Shown here: piece by piece, positions 1 through 7,953 of the stretch
Layout: every line of letters begins with the position of its first letter
Position numbering within the stretch: position 1 is the stretch's first letter
NCBI RefSeq assembly: GCF_028737315.1
Contig: NZ_JAQZAO010000008.1
Coordinates: 1-64,000 of the forward strand
Direction of reading: 5' to 3'
DNA from: Actinomycetospora lemnae
GTDB lineage: Bacteria > Actinomycetota > Actinomycetes > Mycobacteriales > Pseudonocardiaceae
DNA length: 64,000 bases
Position numbers and translations under genes: made by a program
Notes under the pieces: generated by a model
The model's database searches: none
The model's input: only the letters and a program-made list of their open reading frames with translations
What the model was told of the DNA's origin: nothing

Positions 1-126
1 GCTCCTGGGCTGCCTGCTCCTGGGCTGCCTGCTCCTGGGCTGCCTGCTCCTGGGCTGCCTGCTCCTGGGCTGCCTGCTCCTGGGCTGCCTGCTCCTGGGC
101 TGCCTGCTCCTGGGCTGCCTGCTCCT
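1..126. repeat. 15-bp tandem repeat, about 8 copies, inside the kinase gene
   Basis: Eight perfect copies of GCTCCTGGGCTGCCT occur head to tail, with a ninth decaying copy. They continue to the window edge, so the true copy number is unknown. On the minus strand and in the kinase frame each unit encodes AAQEQ, a Gln/Glu-rich tail. The unit is a multiple of three, so copy-number change would lengthen or shorten the protein without a frameshift. Confidence 0.93.
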
Positions 127-3100
127 GCGCGACCGGCTCCGCGGGCCGGCGCTCCTCGACCGGCTCGCTCGCCGGGCGGCGGGGCCGCAGGCGCGGCGCC
201 ATCCCGGGCGAGAACGGCGCGCCGCTGGGCGGGAGTCGCCGGCCGGAGGGGCGGGTGCCCCGGGGCTCGCCCGGCGCCGCCGGCTCCTCGACCTCCCCCG
301 GGACCCCGGGCTCGCGGTCCGTGGTCCCGGCGGCGCGGTCGTCCGCGGGCGCCTCGGGAGCGCCCGGAGACCGGCGCTGCGGCAGCGGCGCGGGTCCGGC
401 CGGTGCCGCGGGCGCCTCGGGGGCGGCCGTGGCGTCCGGGGCGGCCGTGGCGCCGGGCGCGGCCGTCACGTCGGGGGTGGCGTCGGCGACCTCGGGCTCG
501 TCGGTCGGCGCGTCGGCCGGGCCCTCGGGTGCCGGGGACGCCGGGGCGACCGGGGTCCCCGGGTGCGGGGTGTCCGGGCCCAGGCCCGGCCGCCTCTGCG
601 TCTGCACCACGCGCGGGCGCAGCGGGAACGTGCCGCGCCGGCTCGGCGTGCGGGAGGGCAGTCCCGCCGCCGCGTCCGCGGCGTCGGTGTCCTCGCCGGT
701 CTCGTCGGCGTCGGTGGTGCCCGCCTGCTCGGCCGCGGGGGCCTCGGGGACGGCGAACTCGGTGCGGTCGTCGACGAGCGCCTCGACGTCGGGGTCCCCG
801 TCGACGAAGACCTCGGACTCCGCGACGGCGGCCTCGTCGGCGACGACCTCGTCCGCCGGGACCGCGTCGGCCTGCTCCTCGTCGGCCGGCGTCGGCCCGG
901 GCGGGGGCACGACCGGCGCGCCGTTCCACATCGGCGGCGCGGCCGCGGGCCGGCGCGGCGGGCCGTAGGGCCCGTTCGGGCCGCCGCCGGGTCCGCCGGG
1001 ACCACCAGGTCCGCCGGGACCGCCGGGACCGCCGGGACCGCGGCCCGGCGGGGTGCCACGCCAGCCGGGCGGCGGACCGCCCGGTCCTCCGGGTCCGCCC
1101 GGGCCGCCGGGCGGCGGGCCCCACACGGGGCCGGCGGGACCCGCGGGGCCCGGGGTGCCCGTGCCGCCACCGCCGCCGTAGCCACCCGGCCCGGTCGGCG
1201 CCCCGGGGCCACCCGGGCCGCCGGGCTGGCCGGGGCGTCCCGGCAGCGGGCCCTGCAGGGCGCCGGGCGGCGGGCCGTAGGGCGCACCGGTGGGGCGCCG
1301 CTCGGGACGTCCCCGGTCGTCGGCCTCGTCGGGGGCGGGCTCCGCGACGTCCGCCTCGGGCTCCTCGACCGGTGCCTCGACGTCCTGCGCGCGCTCGACC
1401 TCGGGCTCCGCCTCGGCGGGAGCCTGCTCCTCGGACCGGCGGCTGCGCCGGCGGGCGGCCGCCGCGCCGATCAGGGCCGCGGCACCGCCGGCCGCGGCCG
1501 CCGCCGCCCCGCCGACGAGCCCGTGGCGGCCGGCCTCCTCGCCGCCACCGGCCTGCTCGTCGGCCTGCTGCGGAGCCTGCTGCGGAGTCTGCTGCTGGGA
1601 CTCCTGGGGCGTCTGCTCGGGTGCGGCACCCCGGCGCTCGTCGACGATCGCGGCGTCGACCGGGGTGCCCTCGTCGACGTCCTGCCCGTCCGCCGCGGCC
1701 TCGACCGGCTCGCGCGCAGGCTCCGGGCGCTCGCCCCGTCCCGGCTCCGCGGGACCGGGTCGACGCCCGGGACCACCCGGACCACCCGGACCCCCGGGCC
1801 CACCCGGGCCGGCGCCGTTCGGCCGGGCGTGGGCGTGCCCGTTCGTGCCGGGCGCGCCGGCGGCGCCGCGGCGCGGCAGGACCGGGCGACGCTCCGGCGA
1901 CCCGTTCGGGCTGCCGTTGGTGTCGGGCCGGCCCTGCTCCTGGGTGGGATCGACGCCGGGCGAGAAGTACGACCCGGGCGCGCCGGGCTCGCGGCGGTGG
2001 CGCTGGGGCAGGCCCGCACCGTTGCGCGCCTGTTCCGGCACCGCCCCGTCGCCACCGCGCGCGCCCGTGCCGGCGCCGACCGCGGGCGCGCCCTGGTCGA
2101 CGACCGCGAGCACCGCGGACGCGGGCACGAGGGCCGTCGCGGCGACGCCGCCGTCCTCGCGGTTGCGCAGCTCGACGGTGATGCCGTGGCGCGTGGCGAG
2201 GCGGCCGACCACGAACAGGCCCATGCGCCGGGACGCCGAGACGTCGACGGTCGGCGGCGAGTCGAGGCGCACGTTGGCCTCGTGCAGGTCCTCCTCGCTC
2301 ATGCCGACGCCCGAGTCGAGGATCTCGACGAGCACCGAGCCGTCGCTGTTCTGCGTCGCCTGCACCCGCACGCGGGTGTCGGGTGCGGAGAACGTGGTGG
2401 CGTTCTCGAGCAGCTCGGCCACGAGGTGCACGACGTCGCTCGCGGTGCGCCCGAGGAGCTGGGCCTGCGGGAGCTGAGCGAGGTCGATGCGCTGGTACTG
2501 CTCGACCTCCGACGCCGCGGCGCGAAGGACGTCGACCAGCGGCACCGGGCGGCTGCCGCGCCGCGACAGGTCGGTGCCCGAGAGGACCAGCAGGTTCTCC
2601 GAGTTGCGGCGCATGCGCGTCGCGAGGTGGTCGAGCTGGAAGAGGTTGGAGAGCGCCTCCGGGTCCTCCTCGGAGTTCTCCAGCTGCTCGATGAGGCGCA
2701 GCTGGCGCTCGACCAGCGCCTGGGAGCGCCGCGAGAGGTTCACGAAGATCGAGTTGAACGCGGAGCGCAGGCCCGCCTGCTCGGCCGCGAGGCGGACCGC
2801 CTGTTCGTGGACCTGGTCGAAGGCCCGCGCGACCTGCCCGATCTCCTCGCGCGTGGTGATCGGCGTGGGGACGATCGTGGTGTCGGGCGTCTCGCCCTCG
2901 CGCAGGCTGCGCACGGCCTGCGGCAGGCGCCGCTCGGCGACGTCGAGCGCGGTGCGGCGCAGGAGGCGCAGCGGGCGCAGCAGTGAGCGGGTGACGAAGA
3001 AGACCACCGCCGCGCCGGCCATCAGTGCCAGCAGCAGGACCACCGAGGAGATGCCGGCGCTGCTGCGCGCGGCGGCCTGCAGCGAGCCGGCCTGCTCCTG

Positions 3101-4084
3101 GAGCTGCCCGCGCAGCTGCTCGGAGGTCGCGGCATCGCGGTCCTCGACCGCCGCCGACGCGCGCTCCCAGTCGGGCCCCGCGACCTGCAGCGGGAGACCC
3201 GCCGCACCGCGGCCGAGCACGACCTGGGCGAGCAGGTCGCGGTTGTCGACGTCCGGCCCGACGACGGCGTCGGCGAGCGCGGCGTTGTCGGTGCCGATCG
3301 CCGAGCGGAAGTCGTCGACGGCGATGGACCGGCGCAGCGTCGCGTTGCGCGCCTGGTCGATCGAGGGGGCGTCGATGCGGCCCGCGGCGATCCCGGCCGC
3401 GACGACGGCCTGGACGTAGGCGTCCTCCTCGCGCACCACCGAGAGCGAGTAGAGCCCGGAGGCGAGGCCCGCGACGCTCGGGTCGGCGGCCTCGCGCGAG
3501 AGCGAGCGGTCGAAGATCTCGACGCTGTCGATGGTCTCGGTGTAGCGCGCGATCGCTCCGGCGGCGTCGGTCCGGCCGTCGATGACGTCGTCGCGCAGCT
3601 GGTCGAGCTGCTCGAACTCGGCGTCGGCCTGGTCGAGGGCCGTCGTCGTCTGCTGGTCGAGCGAGTCGGCGGACCCGGCCGCCCGGCGCAGCTGCGAGAC
3701 CGCGTCGGTGGTCGCCCGGATGCGCTCCTCGACCGGCCCGGAGCCCCCCGCCCGGTTGGCCGCGACGTAGACCGCGGCGGCCGACCGCTCGTCGGCGAGG
3801 TCGCCCAGGACCTGCGCGGTGCTGTCCTCGAGGGCCACCGCCTGCTGCACGTTGTCGTACGACGCCGCCTCGCGCGTCTCCTCGGCGATGCGCAGGACGC
3901 CGAGGGTCAGCACGAACATCGTCGGCACCAGCAGGACCGCCGCGAGCTTGACCGGCAGGCTCCAGTTGCGCAGTGCCAGGCGCTCGGTCCAGTCGCCGCC
4001 GGGGCGGTCGTCACCGGAACGGCCGTCGCGCGGGTCGTGGTAGCGCACCGGCGTGCGCTCGGGTGCTCGTTCGTGGGTGGTCAC
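1..4084 (-). CDS. Conservon-type (CvnA-like) nitrate-sensor histidine kinase, C-terminus off window
   Basis: A membrane sensor kinase that runs off the left edge, so its C-terminus is missing (1361 codons visible). The start is GTG at 4084 with GGGAGG about 8 nt upstream. Order: short basic cytoplasmic N-terminus; TM1 about residues 40-58; a helical extracellular NIT-like (nitrate/nitrite sensing) region to about 340; TM2 about 341-365; HAMP; helical dimerisation segment; HATPase with N-box ELLENATTFS near 556 and G1 box DSGVGMS near 588. From about 640 onward the protein is low complexity, rich in Pro, Ala, Gly and acidic residues, with collagen-like GPGGPGG runs. This layout is that of CvnA kinases, which usually precede a roadblock protein, a DUF742 protein and a small GTPase on the same strand; those would lie beyond position 1. 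No clear phospho-acceptor His motif was located. Confidence 0.88.
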   Translation of the reverse strand, partial: MTTHERAPERTPVRYHDPRDGRSGDDRPGGDWTERLALRNWSLPVKLAAVLLVPTMFVLTLGVLRIAEETREAASYDNVQQAVALEDSTAQVLGDLADERSAAAVYVAANRAGGSGPVEERIRATTDAVSQLRRAAGSADSLDQQTTTALDQADAEFEQLDQLRDDVIDGRTDAAGAIARYTETIDSVEIFDRSLSREAADPSVAGLASGLYSLSVVREEDAYVQAVVAAGIAAGRIDAPSIDQARNATLRRSIAVDDFRSAIGTDNAALADAVVGPDVDNRDLLAQVVLGRGAAGLPLQVAGPDWERASAAVEDRDAATSEQLRGQLQEQAGSLQAAARSSAGISSVVLLLALMAGAAVVFFVTRSLLRPLRLLRRTALDVAERRLPQAVRSLREGETPDTTIVPTPITTREEIGQVARAFDQVHEQAVRLAAEQAGLRSAFNSIFVNLSRRSQALVERQLRLIEQLENSEEDPEALSNLFQLDHLATRMRRNSENLLVLSGTDLSRRGSRPVPLVDVLRAAASEVEQYQRIDLAQLPQAQLLGRTASDVVHLVAELLENATTFSAPDTRVRVQATQNSDGSVLVEILDSGVGMSEEDLHEANVRLDSPPTVDVSASRRMGLFVVGRLATRHGITVELRNREDGGVAATALVPASAVLAVVDQGAPAVGAGTGARGGDGAVPEQARNGAGLPQRHRREPGAPGSYFSPGVDPTQEQGRPDTNGSPNGSPERRPVLPRRGAAGAPGTNGHAHARPNGAGPGGPGGPGGPGGPGRRPGPAEPGRGERPEPAREPVEAAADGQDVDEGTPVDAAIVDERRGAAPEQTPQESQQQTPQQAPQQADEQAGGGEEAGRHGLVGGAAAAAAGGAAALIGAAAARRRSRRSEEQAPAEAEPEVERAQDVEAPVEEPEADVAEPAPDEADDRGRPERRPTGAPYGPPPGALQGPLPGRPGQPGGPGGPGAPTGPGGYGGGGGTGTPGPAGPAGPVWGPPPGGPGGPGGPGGPPPGWRGTPPGRGPGGPGGPGGPGGPGGPGGGPNGPYGPPRRPAAAPPMWNGAPVVPPPGPTPADEEQADAVPADEVVADEAAVAESEVFVDGDPDVEALVDDRTEFAVPEAPAAEQAGTTDADETGEDTDAADAAAGLPSRTPSRRGTFPLRPRVVQTQRRPGLGPDTPHPGTPVAPASPAPEGPADAPTDEPEVADATPDVTAAPGATAAPDATAAPEAPAAPAGPAPLPQRRSPGAPEAPADDRAAGTTDREPGVPGEVEEPAAPGEPRGTRPSGRRLPPSGAPFSPGMAPRLRPRRPASEPVEERRPAEPVAQEQAAQEQAAQEQAAQEQAAQEQAAQEQAAQEQAAQEQAAQE

Positions 4085-4581
4085 GGACGGGTCCTCCCGG
4101 TTCCGCCGGTCGGTCGGAGGTCGCCCCGCGCGCCCCCACGCCGAACGCGTCCCTGGTCGACGCTCGGTGACGAGGGATGGGCTATGGTCCGGTCCGACCG
4201 CCGCTCGGCGTGGCAGGTGGGTGACACCGTGCGGCCGTGCGGTGACACGTCGGCACGACGGATGGGGAGCAGGGCGGGCGAGCGCATCAGCGTGGTCAGG
4301 CGTCCAGGGCGGTCGGTGCGGGGTCCACGGGCGGCGAGGCCACGCGGGGACGACGCAACGGGCGGGCCGGGGCGCCAGCCTGGGCGCCGTCAGCCCATCG
4401 GGTCGGTGGTCACTCCTCGAGGGCGGGGTCGAGCGCGCCCACTGTAACGGTCGCGTACCGGGGAATGACCGGCCGTTCCCCAGCGCTCCCCGAGCGGCGT
4501 CCCTGCTCCGCCCGACGGCCTGTCGGTGTCGCGGAGGACAATGGGACGGACCACCCGTCGACGTGCCCGGAGGTCGAGAGG
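4085..4581. other. 497-bp intergenic region between divergent kinase and helicase genes
   Basis: No gene is supported here. It holds the promoters of the divergent kinase and helicase genes. A TATGGT hexamer lies near 4191-4196, the heptamer GTGACAC occurs twice at 4219-4256, and an imperfect 22-bp palindrome lies at 4460-4481. The open frames crossing this region have no plausible start or codon pattern of their own. Confidence 0.5.
4460..4481. promoter_or_regulatory. Imperfect palindrome upstream of the helicase gene
   Basis: GGGGAA and TTCCCC arms flank a partly symmetric 10-bp centre (TGACCGGCCG), about 100 bp upstream of the helicase start. It could be an operator or chance symmetry in GC-rich DNA. 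Nothing nearby names a cognate regulator. Confidence 0.25.
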
Positions 4582-6294
4582 TTGAGTCAGCCCGGCAACG
4601 GACCGCTCATCGTCCAGTCCGACAAGACCTTGCTGCTCGAGGTCGACCACGAGGCCGCACCTGCCGCTCGGCAGGCGATCGCGCCGTTCGCCGAGCTGGA
4701 GCGCGCGCCCGAGCACGTCCACACCTACCGCGTGACGCCGCTGGCGCTGTGGAACGCCCGCGCCGCGGGGCACGACGCCGAGCAGGTCGTCGACGCGCTC
4801 GTCCAGTACTCCCGCTACGCCGTGCCCCAGGCCCTGCTCGTCGACGTCGTCGACACCATGGGCCGCTACGGGCGCCTGCAGCTGACCAACTCGCCGGTCC
4901 ACGGCCTGGTCATGCTGTCGAACGACCGCGCGGTCCTCGAGGAGGTGCTGCGCAACAAGAAGATCACCCCGATGCTCGGCGACCGCATCGACGACGACAC
5001 CGTCGCGGTGCACCCGTCCGAGCGCGGGCGGCTCAAGCAGGCGCTGCTCAAGGTCGGCTGGCCCGCGGAGGACCTCGCGGGCTACGTGGACGGCGAGGCC
5101 CACCCCATCTCGCTGGTGCAGGACGACTGGGAGCTGCGCGACTACCAGGCCGACGCCGTCGAGGGCTTCTGGCACGGCGGATCGGGCGTCGTCGTGCTGC
5201 CCTGCGGCGCGGGCAAGACCCTCGTCGGCGCCGCGGCCATGGCGAAGGCCGGGGCGACGACGCTCATCCTCGTCACCAACACCGTCGCGGGGCGGCAGTG
5301 GAAGCGCGAGCTCGTCGCGCGCACGTCGCTCACCGAGGACGAGATCGGCGAGTACTCGGGCGAGCGCAAGGAGATCCGCCCGGTCACCATCGCGACGTAC
5401 CAGGTGATGACCCGCAAGTCGAAGGGCGAGTACCGCGCGCTGGAGCTGTTCGACACGCGTGACTGGGGCCTCATCATCTACGACGAGGTCCACCTGCTGC
5501 CCGCACCGGTGTTCCGCATGACCTCGGACCTGCAGTCGCGCCGCCGCCTCGGCCTCACCGCGACGCTCGTGCGCGAGGACGGCCGCGAGGGCGACGTCTT
5601 CTCGCTCATCGGCCCGAAGCGCTACGACGCCCCGTGGCGCGACATCGAGTCCCAGGGCTGGGTGGCGCCCGCCGACTGCGTCGAGGTCCGCGTCACCATG
5701 ACCGACAACGAGCGGATCATCTACGCCACCGCCGAGGCTGACGAGCGCTACCGGCTCTGCGCCTGCGCCAACACCAAGATCCCGGTGGTCAAGAGCATCC
5801 TCGCGCGCCACCGCGGCGAGCCCGCGCTGGTCATCGGCGCCTACCTCGACCAGCTCGACGAGCTCGGCGTCGCCCTCGACGCCCCGGTGATCCAGGGCTC
5901 GACGAAGAACAAGGAGCGCGAGGCGCTGTTCGACCGGTTCCGCCGGGGCGAGATCCCCGTGCTGGTCGTGTCGAAGGTCGCGAACTTCTCCATCGACCTG
6001 CCCGAGGCGTCCGTCGCGATCCAGGTGTCGGGGACGTTCGGGTCGCGCCAGGAGGAGGCCCAGCGCCTCGGCCGGCTCCTGCGACCCAAGGGCGACGGCC
6101 GGCAGGCGCACTTCTACTCGGTGGTCGCGCGCGACTCGGTCGACGCCGAGTACGCCGCCCACCGCCAGCGCTTCCTCGCCGAGCAGGGCTACGCCTACCG
6201 CATCGTCGACGCCGACGACCTGCTCGGCCCCGCCATCCCCGGCACCGAGACCGAGGGCGAGCCGGAGTCGGAGCGTCCCGACCCGCAGGGCTAG
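4582..6294 (+). CDS. XPB/Ssl2-family DNA repair helicase
   Basis: An SF2 helicase of 570 aa, close in length and sequence to the mycobacterial XPB homologue (ERCC3, Rv0861c), a 3'-5' ATP-dependent DNA helicase with a proposed repair role. The N-terminal domain (1-170) begins GPLIVQSDKTLLLEVDHEA. The Walker A motif CGAGKT is near 207-212 and the DEVH box near 300. The C-terminal RecA lobe carries the conserved QEEAQRLGRLLRP motif VI. The start is TTG 4582 because homology begins there and GGAGG lies 8 nt upstream; longer in-frame extension to 4465 has no support. It stands alone on its strand, and its stop TAG ends 1 bp from the stop of the convergent tetR gene. Confidence 0.93.
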   Translation: MSQPGNGPLIVQSDKTLLLEVDHEAAPAARQAIAPFAELERAPEHVHTYRVTPLALWNARAAGHDAEQVVDALVQYSRYAVPQALLVDVVDTMGRYGRLQLTNSPVHGLVMLSNDRAVLEEVLRNKKITPMLGDRIDDDTVAVHPSERGRLKQALLKVGWPAEDLAGYVDGEAHPISLVQDDWELRDYQADAVEGFWHGGSGVVVLPCGAGKTLVGAAAMAKAGATTLILVTNTVAGRQWKRELVARTSLTEDEIGEYSGERKEIRPVTIATYQVMTRKSKGEYRALELFDTRDWGLIIYDEVHLLPAPVFRMTSDLQSRRRLGLTATLVREDGREGDVFSLIGPKRYDAPWRDIESQGWVAPADCVEVRVTMTDNERIIYATAEADERYRLCACANTKIPVVKSILARHRGEPALVIGAYLDQLDELGVALDAPVIQGSTKNKEREALFDRFRRGEIPVLVVSKVANFSIDLPEASVAIQVSGTFGSRQEEAQRLGRLLRPKGDGRQAHFYSVVARDSVDAEYAAHRQRFLAEQGYAYRIVDADDLLGPAIPGTETEGEPESERPDPQG

Positions 6295-6873
6295 CTAGCG
6301 AGCCGGCGCGCGCATCCCGTCGAGGAACACCCCGACGGTGTGGCGCACGTCGTAGCGGTCGTCGGCCGGGCCGATGCACAGCCCGCCGACGCCGCGCATC
6401 AGCTCGATCGCGGTGACGTCGTCGCGCACCTCGCCCGCGGCCACCCCGGCCTCGAGCAGCCGGGTGCCCACGGGCAGGAGGCGGTCGAGGAAGTAGGCGT
6501 GCAGGACCTGGAACTGCGGGTCGTCGGACTGCAGCGCCCCGGCGAGGCCGTGCTTGGTGACGAGGAAGTCGACGAACACGTCGATCCAGCGCCGCAGTGC
6601 CTCGAACGGGCTGTCGGCGCGCTCGAGGGCCTCCTCGCCGGCCACGGCGCACGCCTCGACCTGGTGGCGGTAGACGGCGACGACGAGGTCCGCGCGCGTC
6701 GGGAAGTGGCGGTACACGGTGCCGACGCCGACGCCCGCCTTCGCGGCGATGTCGCGCACCGGCGCCTCGACCCCGGACGCGACGAACACGGCGGCCGCCG
6801 CGTCGAGCAGCGCGCTCTCGTTGCGTCGCGCGTCGGCGCGGCGCCGTGGCGCGCGCCCCGTCTCGTCCGTCAC
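6295..6873 (-). CDS. TetR-family repressor
   Basis: A 192-aa TetR protein. The N-terminal helix-turn-helix is clear (RDIAAKAGVGVGTVYRHFPTR, about residues 33-53), followed by a helical ligand-binding C-terminus. It is divergent from an LLM flavin oxidoreductase, and the shared 105-bp region holds two identical-type palindromes (6897-6933), so it probably represses itself and that enzyme. The GTG at 6873 is the last start after the operators; longer frames would read through them. The ligand is unknown. Confidence 0.9.
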   Translation of the reverse strand: MTDETGRAPRRRADARRNESALLDAAAAVFVASGVEAPVRDIAAKAGVGVGTVYRHFPTRADLVVAVYRHQVEACAVAGEEALERADSPFEALRRWIDVFVDFLVTKHGLAGALQSDDPQFQVLHAYFLDRLLPVGTRLLEAGVAAGEVRDDVTAIELMRGVGGLCIGPADDRYDVRHTVGVFLDGMRAPAR

Positions 6874-6896
6874 CTGGGATCCCGTCGTCGACAAGC

Positions 6897-6933
6897 GGAA
6901 CTTAGTTCCGTATTGTTGGTGGAACCGCGTTCC
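6897..6933. promoter_or_regulatory. Tandem operators GGAAC-N3-GTTCC
   Basis: Two perfect inverted repeats of the same form lie at 6897-6909 (spacer TTA) and 6921-6933 (spacer CGC), centres 24 bp apart. They sit between the divergent tetR and LLM oxidoreductase genes, a few dozen bases from both starts. Shared half-sites with different spacers indicate a protein-binding site rather than a duplicated stretch. The adjacent TetR is the natural candidate. Confidence 0.72.
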
Positions 6934-6978
6934 GTCTCGCCAGGGTAGACGGGCGCGCACCGGCGAGGGGAGACGGCC

Positions 6979-7863
6979 GTGACCGCGACGAGCTTCGGGA
7001 TCCTGACGGCGCCGCAGCAGGTCGCGTACGCCGACGTGCTGCGGGTGTGGGAGGAGGCCGACGAGGTCCCCGAGATCGAGCACGCGTGGCTGTTCGACCA
7101 CCTGCTGCCCATCGGGGGCGACCCGGACGGCCCGATCCTCGAGGGCTGGACGCTGCTCTCGGCGCTCGCGGCCCGCACGCGACGGATGCGCCTCGGTGTC
7201 ATGGTGACGAGCAACCGCATCCGCCCGCCGGCCCTGCTCGCGAAGATCGCGACGACGGTCGACCACGTCTCCGGCGGGCGGCTCGACCTCGGCATCGGGG
7301 CCGGCTCCCGCCCGAGCGTCCCGTGGGCCCGCCGCGAGTACGAGGCCCACGGCCTGCCCTACCACGACTTCGGCGACTCGGTGGCCGCGCTCGACGAGGC
7401 GTGCACGGTGATCGAGCGGCTCTGGACCGCGGACGCCCCGTTCGACCACCACGGCGAGCACGTGCAGCTCACCGGGGCGTGGGGCAACCCGAAGCCCGTC
7501 CAGCGGCCCCGCCCGCCGATCCTCATCGGGGGTCGGGCGTCGGCGACGCTGCGCGTGGTCGCCCGCCACGCCGACCTGTGGAACATCCCCGGTGGCGACC
7601 TCGCCGACGCGGTCGAGCGCAGCGCGCTGCTCGACCGCTACTGCGCCGAGATCGGCCGCGAGCCCGCGGAGATCACGCGCTCGATCTTCCTCCCGGTCGC
7701 CTACGACGACCCCGGCGCGACCCGGGACGCCGCCGCCGCGGCGGTCGAGGCGGGGTTCTCGCACCTCGTGCTGGGGCTGCCCGCGCCCTGGCCCCCGGGC
7801 GTCGCGCGCTGGGTCGCCGACGAGGTCGTGACGCCGTCCCGGGCGGCCGGGGCGGTGGGCTGA
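6979..7863 (+). CDS. LLM-class (luciferase-like) flavin-dependent oxidoreductase
   Basis: A 294-aa bacterial-luciferase-like TIM-barrel protein. Family signatures include the N-terminal strand with IEHAWLFDHLLP, then GVMVTSNRIRPPALLAKIATTVDHVSGGRLDLGIGAG-type core (split over residues 72-112) and the later PILIGG motif. Many actinobacterial members use F420 or FMN; the cofactor cannot be decided from sequence alone. The start is GTG 6979 with GGGGAGA 7 nt upstream. It is divergent from a TetR gene with tandem operators, which suggests a substrate-inducible oxidoreductase acting alone. Confidence 0.88.
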   Translation: MTATSFGILTAPQQVAYADVLRVWEEADEVPEIEHAWLFDHLLPIGGDPDGPILEGWTLLSALAARTRRMRLGVMVTSNRIRPPALLAKIATTVDHVSGGRLDLGIGAGSRPSVPWARREYEAHGLPYHDFGDSVAALDEACTVIERLWTADAPFDHHGEHVQLTGAWGNPKPVQRPRPPILIGGRASATLRVVARHADLWNIPGGDLADAVERSALLDRYCAEIGREPAEITRSIFLPVAYDDPGATRDAAAAAVEAGFSHLVLGLPAPWPPGVARWVADEVVTPSRAAGAVG

Positions 7864-7940
7864 CCCGGACTCCGTCCTTCCTCGGCGGCCTTTGCTGAGG
7901 CGGTCTCAGCGTTCGGGGTCTGGGTGTCGGGGGTCCGGGC

Positions 7941-7946
7941 TACGGT
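7941..7946 (+). promoter_or_regulatory. -10 box TACGGT, leaderless promoter candidate
   Basis: TACGGT ends exactly 7 nt before the ATG at 7954, so transcription would begin at or next to the start codon. No ribosome-binding site precedes the ATG. The same spacing recurs at five other genes in this window. Confidence 0.55.
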
Positions 7947-7953
7947 CGAACAC

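Noticed and set aside
1..126. Possible CRISPR-like direct repeats.
   Set aside because: The repeats are head to tail with no spacers and are in frame in a kinase gene; no cas genes.
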